A DNA stretch of 64,000 nucleotides from Garcia nutans. Its lineage: Eukaryota > Streptophyta > Magnoliopsida > Malpighiales > Euphorbiaceae. The notes beneath the pieces are model-generated. The model worked only from the letters and a program-made list of their open reading frames with translations, was not told where the DNA came from and ran no database searches. Location: positions 7,006,001-7,070,000 of the forward strand of contig CANTUV010000010.1 of assembly GCA_947685225.1 (NCBI GenBank). The letters are read 5' to 3'. This document shows, piece by piece, positions 36,414-47,880 of the stretch. Position 1 is the stretch's first letter. The number at the start of each line of letters is the position of its first letter. A program made the translations under genes and the position numbers.

Positions 36414-38800
36414 TTAACTACTCCTACGAGATGATAATTGTATCATACAAGTTTGTATTTTTTGAAAATGTTGTAAAATATATTCATTTTTAATTTTTAT
36501 AAAAATATCTCTCTCTACATAGCACACCAAACAGTTGGTCAGAAAATCATCTCTCATATTATTACGCAAATCCGTCATTATAATATTCATTGGTAAAAAA
36601 GCTCTCTCGACAATAACAATTGCAACATGTAAGACTAAAGCTAACTTTAGTCTAACTTGATAAGCAAATATACCATAAAAAAAAAACATAATGTCATAAC
36701 ATGTCTTAACTATTTTCTGAGCAAAAGCTCCAATGTCATCAAGGCAAAAAAAAGTTGTATTTCTTCTTACATCAAAAATGTAGGTATAAAGTTGATCTTC
36801 AAGTATCATCCGATCGATGATGGAGAAATCATATAGATATGGTTCAGCAAGATGAAAGTGATTTGAAAAGCTGAAAGTTTGATAATGAGTTTTTAGAAAA
36901 AAGATAAGTAATGCATAAAAGCAATTCGGTACTTGATTCCGTAAAGCGATTTTTTATTTATTGATTAATGAAATCAATAGCCTAGAATTGAATGAAAGAA
37001 AATTATGTCATAGATAATAAATATTTAAATTTATTATTATGAAAAAAATAGTATCTGACAAAATATTTTTACTCGCAACTGATGATAATAAGTAATAGGA
37101 GTACTAGTACGCTTAGAATATAGATAACTTGCATTATTTTTCATATTAGGTACTGTGATATCATGATCTGTATAAAAATCATTAATAACTTCCAATAATT
37201 TATCTCATTCATTCTCCATTAAGTTTTGCAATTTTTATTTAATAGTTTCAAGTAAATGAATTGCATTACCAATATTTTAATCATTTCTTTGTAAAGGTTG
37301 AGATAGATCATTTGACATTCCTAAAAGTTTTTTCATTAAGAAAGCAATAAAAATAAATTCATAACTTTTCATTTTATCAATCAAGCCCACAATTGCCCCT
37401 CGATTTTTTTTTATCAAAATCATCCTCATAAATGCTCTTCCTGACCTCTTACATAGGCGACAACATAGAAAGAAGACGCACAGTTATTTTATAATGAGAA
37501 TCCCAATGCGTATCACCATATCGAGCTAAAATTTTTTCTTGATGTAAACCTCTTATAATTTGAATATCACCACTTTTCAAGTATTGAACTACTTCATTAT
37601 GTTGTTTTTTACAGAGAGAATATCTCTTTTAGCATGAAACTCTAACAATATTCTCAATCATTGCAACATAATTTAAAAAATTGCTCAAAAATATATTATT
37701 CCTTGTTATTACAACAAACACTAATTGGAGCTGATGGGCAAAGCAATGAATGTATTACTACTTATTGATAACCCATGTTTCACTAAGAAATCATGTTTCA
37801 CTAAGAAATCATGTTTCACTAAGAAATCATTAAGTGCACTTTTCAAAGACGAAACGGATGTATTACTCACATGTACTATAATTAATCGATATACCACTTG
37901 TCCAAATTTATTAACATATCTGAATAGCATAGTTATTTGCTCATTCACTAAATTATCTTGAGCCTCGCCAATTAATAAAGAGTAGAAGTTATCCCTAAGA
38001 TCACCAATAATTGCTAATGTCGTCTCTAAAGCACAAACACTCACTATTTGCTTTTAGATTATTGGAGAAATGAGTTAGTTATTTTCAGGAGTATTTGAGT
38101 TAACTACATTCCCAACATTAATATTACACTCATTGTAGCAACTAAGAAGCAAAAGAAAATTATCCCAATGAATTTAATTTACTGACTAAATATATCCTTG
38201 AAAAGATAACCCTTGTACTAGAAGAAAATGAATGCAATCAACAATAGTGGTCAAATGAGTATGGTAAGAAACCTCAAACTATTGACTATGAGAAGATAAA
38301 ATATAAGATACAAGTTGTCTCTGATTTTTGAAACCTATATATTACATTTTAGCATTATTGTGTGGACTACTTGGATTGTCAACATGTTCATTAAACTTGT
38401 CTGACTTTTTTTCCAATTGGGAAATTCAATTTTTGTAAAAATATTATCACCCTTTTTAACTCCTATATTTAAGCTAAAAAGATAACACCATAAATAAAAT
38501 ATCGCACCTTTAAAAATATTATATTTCAACCTTTCATATTTAAAAAATCAATGATTCTTAAAACTCCACTTAATTCTTGAAGAATCTATTTGTGAAAAAT
38601 TATGGTCATATAGTTGACAAAGTCATTTAGCTAAATATTGTCGCATAACATCATCTCTAATCCCAAAATTAAATTCAATAATTGGTTTACGTAATCCATG
38701 GTCGTTAACAATATCATCAAAATTAAACTTCTGACACCCTTGACTACTTGATGTTTGAATTGATCTCGAAATATTTGAGGATTCACCACTTTCATTTCAC
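36414..38800 (-). pseudogene. hAT transposase remnant (TTF-type zinc finger, DUF4371, C-terminal dimerisation region)
   Basis: Fragments in order on the minus strand: an N-terminal TTF-like part (38300-38800, with FNFDDIVNDHGLRKP and later GDNIFTKIEFPNWKKS), a DUF4371 part (37721-38044, with ALETTLAIIGDLRDNFYSLL and FRYVNKFGQVV) and the hAT C-terminal region (36414-36809, with ALVLHVAIVIVERAF and FLTNCLVCYVERD). Stops and frame changes separate them, so no transposase can be made. An 18-bp unit is repeated three times at 37774-37827 inside the DUF4371 frame. Confidence 0.85.
37774..37827. repeat. Three tandem copies of an 18-bp unit
   Basis: The unit CATGTTTCACTAAGAAAT is repeated exactly three times. 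In the transposase frame it adds repeated six-residue blocks (KHDFLV). Identity of the copies suggests recent slippage within an old pseudogene. Confidence 0.9.
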
Positions 38801-39967
38801 ACTCTCTTAGTCTTAATCAATAATTTATTCATATATGTTTTAATTATCAATTTAATCATAAAAACACATTTCAACCATTCAAATAAACTATGATACTTAA
38901 TTTTAATAAACACAATTTAACAAGTAAATCATACTCTATATTTCTAGAAAAAATCATAGTTTAAAAAAATAATAATAATAACACAAATCAATTATTCATT
39001 ATCTTAAAATCAAATTAAACACAAATCAACAATTATTAAATCATCTATTAAATTTAATTTCTAAAAAAATCAAACAACATTATTTATTTTTTAATTTGAA
39101 CATATCAAATTTAGCCTAGCATAATCACACAAATAAATCAAACTAAATAAACAATCAAATTAAAATTAAAATTAAAAAATTATTAAATCATCTATTGAAC
39201 ATAATTTCTAAAAAACCAAATAACATTATTAAAATTTAAATATACTCAATTTTGCTTAACCTAATTACACAAGTAAATCAAACTAAATAAACAATCAAAT
39301 TAAAAACATAAATCATATCAACAATTATTAAATCAACTATTAAACTTATTTTCCAAAAAATCAAACAACATACTTTAGTTTTTTTAAAATCCTCTATTTA
39401 ATCAAACAAATAAAAAAAGAGAGAGATAAAAACTTGATCGGAGTTCTGGCCTGCGGATGGTCTTGCTGCTTGGATGGGAGGGACTGAGGGCTGGGGGATG
39501 GCCGGCTGGTGTGGGGTTGGGGGCAGTGCGGCTGGGGCGGGCGGAGGTTGGCTGGGGCTAGGGTGAGGGTTTGCTGGGGCTAGGGCTAGAAAGCCTTTCA
39601 TTTTTTTAAACTCAGCCCTAGCGAAACGATGGTGTTTCGCTAGAGCTGATTTATTTATTTTTTAAGCTCTTAGCAAAACGACGTCTTTTCACTAGTGACT
39701 TAAAAAATTTTTAGTCCATGGTAAAACCTCTTGCTGCTCTGTAAAATCTCAGTTGGGGGGGTGAGATTTCACAGTAGACACCAGCGGCCAAGTAACCACC
39801 CCCCCTCCCTAATTCTGGCAGCCGATCCAACCTCTCGTGACCCTCTTAATTACGCCATTGAATATTGATTATGTTAAATTTTTAAATTTTATTTTTTAAA
39901 AAAATATTATTATTATTTATTTTAGTTGGTTGGCCCTCCTTAATATTTCACCCCGACTCCGTCCATG

Positions 39968-40460
39968 TAATATGTATATAATATATGCACCATACTTAAA
40001 CAATATATAAAAATTTATATACATTTTATCACTAAAAAGTCAATATATACCCAATATTTATATGGCATATATATTATAATTAAATAATTAGTCTGAAATA
40101 TAATATATGCATAATATCTACATGGCATATACATTATTATTATTAAGTAACATATAAAGTTTATATATATTTTATCTCTTGAAAGTCAACACATACATAA
40201 TATGTGTACTATAATCAAGTAACATACATAGGCTGAAACAAAAAATATACACAATATATAAATGACATATATAGTATAATTAAGTTACACATAAATGCTA
40301 AAATACAATATGTGCACAATATATATGGAATATATATTATAATTAAACAATATAAAGTATGTGCCTATTTTATCTTTTAGAAACCAATATATATACAATA
40401 TATACATAGCATATACTTTCTATACATATATATATACACAAAATATCTATACCATAAGTA
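39968..40460. repeat. AT-rich degenerate repeat array, right part
   Basis: Repeated variants of AATATATAC, GGCATATATA and ATTATAATTAA occur at roughly 80-100-bp spacing, along with TTTATC and AAAGTCAA motifs. It resembles a diverged minisatellite or satellite. The same motifs occur left of the hAT element. Confidence 0.55.
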
Positions 40461-40681
40461 GGTAATATATGATAACGCTCATACTTAGTTTTGAGGCATT
40501 ATGCATTTTGTGTTTTTATTACAGTGTATTTATTTTTGGATAACTAGATTTATCTTTGATGTTGTCTTTGATCTACTTTATTTTATATTTTACTATTCTT
40601 TGATTATCTATTTTTTAATTTAATGTTTTAAATTTGAATTGGATTGTGAACAGTATATTTATATAAAAAGAGTGAGATAAA

Positions 40682-41803
40682 AAGAGCTATAATCTAGTCA
40701 AGTCAAACTAAGTTCTGAAAAGCTCAAATTTGGCTCGACATAAAATAATTGAATTCGAGTTTGGTTCAAGTTGAGCTCGACCTCAGCTCATTATGAAATT
40801 ATTGAGTTCGAGGTGAGCTCGAGATCGTACTAATTCAAACTCATAATGTATCTCAAACCCTATTTAATCGATTTTAACTAGTTCAATAAAGTTGTTTTAA
40901 TTTTCATGCTTCTTTACTTCATTTTTTCTATCTATTCAGAGCAAGAAAGACTAAAATAACAAATATTGAATAATCTGATTTTATTTATATTTACAAAAAT
41001 TAAATATAATATTATTATAATTTCATATTCTACTATAAAGTATTAAGTTATTGATTATTTACATTACTTATATATTGTACTAGATATTTTAGTATTTTTT
41101 AATTTATCATATTTTTATAATATTATTAATTGAATAATCATTGATTTTTATAATTTGCATTATACAAATAAAAATAAAAGATTACATAATATAATTTATT
41201 CATTCAAAATAATAAATTTATTCTTCCAAATAATTTATTTACTAATAAAAATTATATTAACATAAAATTCAGTCACTATTAAATAATTAATACAAAATAT
41301 TAATAATTTAAAATATAATATATAAAAAAATTTCAAATAAAATTCATTGAGTTCAATTCTTATATAATATCAAATAATTAGTACAAAATATTCATAATTT
41401 AAAAATATAATATATGAAATTTTTTCAAAAAAAAAAATTATTAAGTTCAATTGCTATATGATATTAAAATTATTTATTTTATATTACTGAATTTATTTAT
41501 CACATATAAATGTATTATAATAAATTTTATAAATTGAATTAGTTGAAGAACAAATATACTTAAATACATATTTTAATATATAAATTGAAATATGTAAATT
41601 TATAATTTATCATAACAAACAAAGATAATTTGTGAGTTAATCTCACGAGCTTTTTAAACGAGTTAGGTATTTATTGACTTAGACTTCAATCATTTAATAA
41701 ACGTGCAATTTAAATTCAACTTATTTATAAATGAGTTTAAACTTAATTCTTTTTTAATTTAAGTCCTAAGTCGAGTTCGAAAGTTTGACTCATTTGTACT
41801 CTT
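40682..41803. mobile_element. Putative non-autonomous element with GAGCTCGA-rich ends
   Basis: Both ends hold GAGCTCGA/GAGTTCGA-type motifs (40730-40830; 41640-41790). The outermost parts are similar in inverted orientation (left AAGAGCTATAATCTAGTCAA, right on the minus strand AAGAGTACAAATGAGTCAAA). The middle is AT-rich without coding sequence. This resembles old plant non-autonomous DNA transposons; borders and superfamily are unproven. Confidence 0.4.
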
Positions 41804-42769
41804 ATAGAAGGAAGAAGTTTTGCAAAAATTTGTGAGAAATAAGAGATAAGTTTTTGAGGGATCATTTGTTAAACTACTGTATGATATGATAAAATATGTA
41901 TAATCTCACATTCAAAAAATAATTAAAAATATGACTTAATTAGTTAATATAGAATTTGACACTTCAACCTTAATAGCTAGTTTATTTGATTGACTCTTCT
42001 AAATTTATATTTAAAAAATTCATATGAAAATTTTTACAAGTTTAACAAAGAAAAAAATAAATTTTTTTATGTAAAATTTCCATAAACCTATTTGGTATGG
42101 GCCATAGATAATTGTGTTTTTACTATCTACTTTTTTTTTTGTTGGTTAAGCAGTAAGAATATTATGTATGAACTAACTCGTATATTTTTTCTGCTCAATG
42201 CTCTCCCTTTAATTATATATTTTGATAGAATTTTGAATTTTTTTATATTTTTAAAATTAAAAAAATATAAAAAGAGTTAATTAATTAATGATGCATCGAT
42301 TAAAAAACAAAAAGGATAAAGAGTTAATGATTTTCACTTATGTTTAACCATTAAAGCGTAATTTGGTTACTAAAAATTAATCAACAATAACATAATTAAT
42401 TATTAGTAGTGTATTAACTATACACTTTTCATAATTAGTATATTAGTGTATCAAGATAATGTATAATCTAGTAATTAAAAGCGTGTATTACTTTCATTCA
42501 GCTATTAAATTTGAGTTTTAAGTCTTAAGTGATTATAAATATTATAATTTAAAATAATAAATATAAACATAGGGTCAAATTTTAAATATTTAACTATTTC
42601 GATTTTAAATAATTATTTATAAAAATGAATTTGAAAAATACCTCACTCGTAATAAAAGTTTCTCCATGTATTTTATATACGTGTTACTATATTTAAAATA
42701 TATATAGGCTTTTAGTTTCGATTAGCCATGTACTGTCATTTTACAAAGACTATTTTTTTAAATATTCAA

Positions 42770-42953
42770 TAAAAAATATTAATTACAGTAATTTTAAAGA
42801 ATGATCATTGGATAATATCTCTTCTATTTGCTAAAATTTTTTTTATTATAAATTTATCTATAATTAGAGATATTATAATTAATATTTTTTAGCAAATAAA
42901 ATAAATTTTTCAATAATTACTCTTTAAAATAACTGCAGTTAATATTTAATAGT
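42770..42953. repeat. Short foldback (MITE-like) inverted repeat
   Basis: The left arm (about 42770-42838) and right arm (about 42888-42953) are imperfect reverse complements. Matched blocks include AATATTAATTACAGT with ACTGCAGTTAATATT, ATTTTAAAGA with TCTTTAAAAT, and ATTTGCTAAAA with TTTAGCAAAT. The loop is about 50 bases. Size and structure suit a MITE or a hairpin transcript. Confidence 0.6.
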
Positions 42954-44399
42954 AGTATTATAGAAATAATATGAAACTTTATACAAGTGGATGACTTTAA
43001 GGTGTGGGTAATTAAGTTGTCTTGCCACAATCAATTTTGTAAATTTAAATTTCTGGTTATAAAACTAAAAATTTTCAAGTTTCATATGCAAAATTAATTA
43101 TTTTTATTTGTTAAATTAAAAAAGTTTAACGCTATTCATACAAATTAAAATTTATTTTTATAAATTAAAATTTTTATTTATTAAACAAAAAATTGTATTT
43201 TTTTATGTAAATTAATTTTTTATTTGTTTAATTAAAAAAATGTTATATTCTCCATTCAAACTAAAATGTAACTTACAAATTATGTAAAATCTCAAGCACT
43301 ACACAGTAATTAATCCATATGCCAAGGACATTAAAGCACTACAATTTTATATGTTTTTGCCATATATTTAATTAAATGGAAAACTATAAAATTCAAACAA
43401 AAAATAAAAAATATAAAAATAACTTTAAACTATTCGGTGCTATTTCATATTATATTTTAATATTTTTTTTATCTATTCGTAGCTTTAGACTTAAAAAAAA
43501 AAAAACAAATTAAACTCTCACTTAATATAAGTTAAAACTTCCTTTAATTTTTAATTTTTGATGATGCAACATTTTATGAAATTTACTATTTAAAAATTTT
43601 AAATAAAAAATTAAATAGAACTTTAAAGTATTTTCAGATCTCAAATTGGATCTTAAAAATTTTATTGTGAATTATTGTGAAAATATATACGGGCGATATT
43701 ATTATCAATATTTTTAAATTATTATATATATTTAGATCATCAACTATAATATTTAATAATAAAAAAGAAATTTTAAAAATAATAAGTAAAATATATTAAA
43801 GTCATTTGTCTATTTATTTATTTATTTATTTTATGGTGTTATTTATTTATTTTATTTTTTTATTTACTTTATTCAAATAAATTCTTTAATATTTATTTAC
43901 CAATCCATTTATAATTTCTATAAATTTTTTAAATTTGTATATATTAACAATTTTACGTGAATAAATTAAAGAAGCAATTAGATAAATAATTTTTTTATAT
44001 ATTTTACTTATTTTTTTATTTTTTAATATTAAATATTATGGTTGGTGATTTAAATATTTATATTAATTTAAAAATATTAATAATGATATTATACATATAT
44101 ATCTTTATAAGAATTCACTATAAAAAACTTTCAACCCTAATTTAAAATCTGAAAATATTTTTAGATCATATTTAGTCTTCTTATTCAAAATCTTCAAATA
44201 GTGAATTCTGCAAAATGTCAAGTCATAAAAAAAAATAAAGAAAATTTTAACTCTCGTTAATTCAATTTTTGAAATTTTAATATCACAACTGGGTAAAAAA
44301 AAAAAATGCAAAAATGTATCTGAAGAAGTTTATAGGAATATAAAATTGGCCCTTTTATATAAATATATAGATTGGTATTTTTAGGTGAGAATATAGATT

Positions 44400-45372
44400 C
44401 CCCGTTTATTTTGCTCATTTATATACTTGAAATTTTAAAAAGCTGATAAATTAATTTATCTTTCAATAAAAAACTAATTATTGTTAAATATGTATTTAAT
44501 TTTTCGCTGAAAAATATAAATATATCATTTAAATTGGTGAAAAACTATATATTGATACTTATTTTTATTTTCTTAATTATAAACTAAAATAATATTTTTT
44601 TATCAATTTAAAAATATATTAAACATATTCAAGAGCATTTTATATTAAAAAAATATTTTTATTAAAATTATTATTTAATATTTTTTTAATAAACTTTTAA
44701 AATTATTAATTTATATTATATTTAATACTTCTTCTAATGAACATTTAAAATAATTAATTCACATTATATTGTATCAGATATGTTATGTTATTACGTTGAT
44801 ATATTTAAAAGATTTTTTTTAAAAATATAAAAAATAAAAATATTTTAAAAATATCTATTTAAAAAAATGCTTTTATTTTTTAATTTTAAAATTAAAGTTT
44901 ATATTTTTAAAATAAAAAATAACTTCAATTGATTAATTAGAAGATATATTTTTAAAGTTAATTAAAATTTAATATTTTTAAAATAAAAAATCTAATTCAA
45001 AATTATGAGCAATTTTTTTAAATGAATATTTTGAAAATATTTATATTTTTTGAAAATCTTTTAAATATATTCCCATAAAAAAATGCCATGTGTGATACAA
45101 TATGTAATTACTGATTTCAAAGATTAATTAAAAAATATTAAATAATAATTTTAATAAAATATTTTTGAATATGCTTGATTTATTTAAAATTAATTCATAA
45201 TTAAAAAAATTAATGTCAAACTGTATTTTTATATAATTTTAAAGACATATTTATATCTTTAAACTAAAAATTATACACAGTCAATAATAATAATTGTTTA
45301 TTAAAAAATTAATTTTTTTATCATAATAAATTTTTAAAAAAATTAAAAATATAAATAAATCAAAATAAATAT
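44400..45372. repeat. Large diverged foldback of about 1 kb
   Basis: The left arm (about 44400-44880) matches the right arm (about 45005-45372) in reverse complement, in collinear order. Blocks: TTATTTTGCTCATTTATAT with ATAAATAAATCAAAATAA; ATTAAAATTATTATTTAATA with its complement at 45136-45155; ATTGTATCAG with GTGATACAAT; ATATTTAAAAGATTT with AAAATCTTTTAAATAT; TTTAAAAAAATGC with GCAATTTTTTTAAA. Ordered, spaced matches argue against chance from base composition alone. It may be a foldback element or a long-TIR transposon derivative. Confidence 0.6.
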
Positions 45373-45592
45373 TAAAAATTAAACAATATCTTCGGACAAA
45401 TTTGAAAAGTGAACTTCCATACCTTCTTTGAAAAAAGTACTTGAGTCTAACATGAAATATCCGAATAATTTAAGATATTTTTATACATTTTCCCAATAAA
45501 AAGAAATCAAGTGCCCGCCCTCTAAATTAATCAGCTCGCATGTGGATCAGGCATGACTTAGGCATTTTTACTGTTGGACAAAAAAAAGGAAA

Positions 45593-46848
45593 CACGTGTA
45601 ATATGGAGATTACTTGACCCTGCAGAATTGTACTGTACTAACAGGGCAGAAGCGACAACACGCATCTTGGAAGAAGCAAAAGATTATTCCTTCATCGACG
45701 GTTCATAAACGTGGTCCGGGACTGATAGATCCTCTCCACGTGTCCAGACGTATCTGTACGAAGCTATCTTTACCCACCACGTGTCGAAGCGAAGTTTACT
45801 ACAGACAGTCACTCAGCACTAACACTTTTACACAAAGAGCAGATACTGGATAGTGCCACGTGCGCATTTGTTGTCAGAAATCAGGACACGCGGCTTAAAA
45901 TAAGAGGCTAGGAATAAATCCGTTGCCGTAGATCATACCCTTTTAAGTGATTGGCGTCTTGTTTGGTACGCATTTCGAAGTGTCACCAAATCATCCTTTG
46001 CCACATAAGATATTGTCTCCATCTATCAAGGTAGGAGCGAGATTATTCTCATAAAATATTTTTAAAATTTTAAAATATTTGTGATAGTTTTAAATTATCT
46101 TTAAATATTCACCCACGTCATTTTCGTCAATGAAAGGAGCTTTTTTAAATTGGGTTAAATGGGCCACAAAACTCTTACCTAAAATTGATAAGGAAAATAA
46201 TATAATTTTTGTTTAGAAACGATAAAAAAAGTGGAAGAAAATTTAAGGCAAAAAATGAAGTATCAGGGTTATAAATTTAAGGATAAACTTGAATCAACTT
46301 TCCCTCCCAATATTTGGGGTAGAATAATCATGGTTGGTAAAATGGTTACGGTCATTACTCGCGCTGGAAAAATACATTTTTACGCCATATGTTGCTTCCT
46401 GCTTTGACCTTTTTCTTCTTCTAGTCCATACTGTGACGCGTGCTTGCACGATCAATTATTATTACTATATTATATCCAAAAAAAATAAAAAACAAAGGGG
46501 GTTGAAGGGATTGATACTTTTTCTTTTCTTTCTTTCTTCTTTTTTTTTTATCGGAGGGATTGATACTTATAGTGTACCATCACCCAAACACGGCATGCCA
46601 CGTAATAGCAAATATATTTTTGAGCTGCAGAAAGATATTTCTCAATTTCATCGGGTTAGGACACGTGCACTTCCATGGATCAATTTGTCGATGTAATTCC
46701 TCGATTCTCTATATCTGCATTTAAGCAATTATATGTCACCAAGCGTTAGCTACTAGTAGGCTGACACGTGCTTGTCGCTACAGCAAGCATCTGTATCACA
46801 TGTCTGTCCTTTTACTCGTGGACACGTGTCAATCGTTGAGTTATATAG
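45593..46848 (+). promoter_or_regulatory. G-box/ABRE-dense promoter of the EDL3-like gene
   Basis: Seven perfect CACGTG boxes lie at 45593, 45737, 45778, 45857, 46662, 46765 and 46823, with further ACGTG(G) or CACGT cores near 45709 and 46589. A TATA-like TTATATAG sits at 46841-46848, about 65 bases before the ATG. CACGTG(T/G) is the core bound by bZIP (ABF/AREB) and bHLH factors. Arabidopsis EDL3 is known to be induced by ABA and osmotic stress, so such control is plausible here. Confidence 0.75.
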
Positions 46849-46909
46849 CCTAAGATATAAACAACCGCGTTGCAGTGGTTACGTTTCCGAAGCTTAGGAC
46901 ATTGTTCCC

Positions 46910-47737
46910 ATGAGCGCAACCAAGAGATTGAGAACGAATCCATTGAATCAAGGATTCAATCCTGATGAGTCGGGGATACTCAACGTGCAAGTACTCATTC
47001 TAGTATTCGAGTCCATAAAATGGGACCTGCACACTCTTTGTGCGACGGCCTCCGTGAACCGTAAACTTCGTGCCGTAGCTAAACGGTTGCTATGGCAAAA
47101 ATTGTGTATATATCGCGCACCTCGCATGTTAGCCGCATTAGCAAATGGTGCTCCCAGTGCTCCCTTTGACGACAGTTGGCAGACGCTTGCGAAAATTATG
47201 TTCTATTGTTGTGGTTGTGGGTCGACTCGAAATTTCAAAGTGAGCGAACCTTCTCCGGCTCATTTCGTGGAAACTTCTCGGTTTTCAAAGACATCAGGTC
47301 GGAGCTTTCTAACGAAGCAATGTCGGAACGATTTGCTTTATGTGAGCGATCCTTGCGAGCATTCAACAGGGGAAAATGAGGATGTTTTGGGGATTTACAG
47401 AGGGGTCTTTCGGGGATTTACGAAATCAAGTACGAGAGCTTGTTTGATCAGACGGCAGGTAGGCCTAGAGAAGGAAGTAGCATGTCCTTACTGTGGGTTT
47501 CGCGTGTGGAGTATGACTTCAGCTAAGCTCCTGCCAAAGAGCGCGGCTAGGCGGCTCGGGTCGCAAGATGGCGGATTGGAGTACTTTGTGTGTTTAAATG
47601 GGCACTTATATGGGAGTTGTTGGCTTGTGCCTCTTTCTTCTGATGAAGAAAATAGTGCAAGAGCAAGCGCATGTAGAGATGATGATGACGACTACGAAGG
47701 AGACGATAACTTTAGTGATGATCTTAATGGTGATTGA
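46910..47737 (+). CDS. EDL3: EID1-like F-box protein 3
   Basis: An intronless frame of 275 residues. An F-box-like segment spans about residues 24-70 (ILNVQVLILVFESIKWDLHT, ATASVNRKLRAVAKRLLWQK). It is followed by the EID1/EDL-specific region with Cys pairs (FYCCGCG, ACPYCGFRVWSM) and the conserved block KSAARRLGSQDGGLEYFVC leading to NGHLYGSCWLVPL. The tail is acidic (DDDDDYEGDDNFSDD). F-box proteins act in SCF ubiquitin ligases through SKP1/ASK; the EID1 family modulates light signalling, and EDL3 modulates ABA responses and flowering in Arabidopsis. The start is the first ATG after the TATA region. The target protein cannot be read from the sequence. Confidence 0.9.
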   Translation: MSATKRLRTNPLNQGFNPDESGILNVQVLILVFESIKWDLHTLCATASVNRKLRAVAKRLLWQKLCIYRAPRMLAALANGAPSAPFDDSWQTLAKIMFYCCGCGSTRNFKVSEPSPAHFVETSRFSKTSGRSFLTKQCRNDLLYVSDPCEHSTGENEDVLGIYRGVFRGFTKSSTRACLIRRQVGLEKEVACPYCGFRVWSMTSAKLLPKSAARRLGSQDGGLEYFVCLNGHLYGSCWLVPLSSDEENSARASACRDDDDDYEGDDNFSDDLNGD

Positions 47738-47855
47738 TGATCACGGTGGTGATAATTATGATGTTAATCTGATGGTAGCAGAGGCCAGTTGGAAGTCAAT
47801 AAGCGACAAATTTGCTGAGCAAGGGTCCACTAATTGATTGTATTGACTGCTAATC

Positions 47856-47880
47856 CATCGCATCGCATCGCATCGCATCA
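47856..47880. repeat. (CATCG)n pentanucleotide repeat
   Basis: About five CATCG/GCATC units in the 3' UTR or just downstream of the EDL3-like gene. Confidence 0.9.

Larger units (their letters stand above)
35558..39967 (-). mobile_element. hAT-family DNA transposon with DUF4371-type transposase, degenerate
   Basis: The 4.4-kb element is flanked by near-identical 8-bp sites, TAATACGT (35550-35557) and TAATATGT (39968-39975), the duplication length expected for hAT. The ends are imperfect inverted repeats (left TAGAGACGTAGC, right on the minus strand CATGGACGGAGTC), followed by related AGGGACC/AGGGCC sequence. Transposase remnants read right to left on the minus strand. The element interrupts an AT-rich repeat array present on both sides. 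Both the one-base difference between target sites and the broken frames indicate age. Confidence 0.85.
41804..45592. other. AT-rich intergenic region with inverted repeats
   Basis: No coding sequence was recognised in nearly 3.8 kb. Two inverted-repeat structures (42770-42953 and 44400-45372) are listed separately. The rest consists of A/T tracts and simple sequence. Confidence 0.55.

Noticed and set aside
39398..39601. Proline-rich 67-codon minus-strand frame
   Set aside because: Low-complexity sequence inside the hAT 5' region without conserved motifs; better explained as element leader.
45614..45853. 79-codon frame upstream of EDL3
   Set aside because: It lies in the G-box cluster, has no family similarity and no promoter; likely chance in GC-richer promoter DNA.
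35000..46000. CRISPR-like or other spaced repeats in AT-rich DNA
   Set aside because: Repeats are degenerate, not evenly spaced by unique spacers, and the genome is a plant's.
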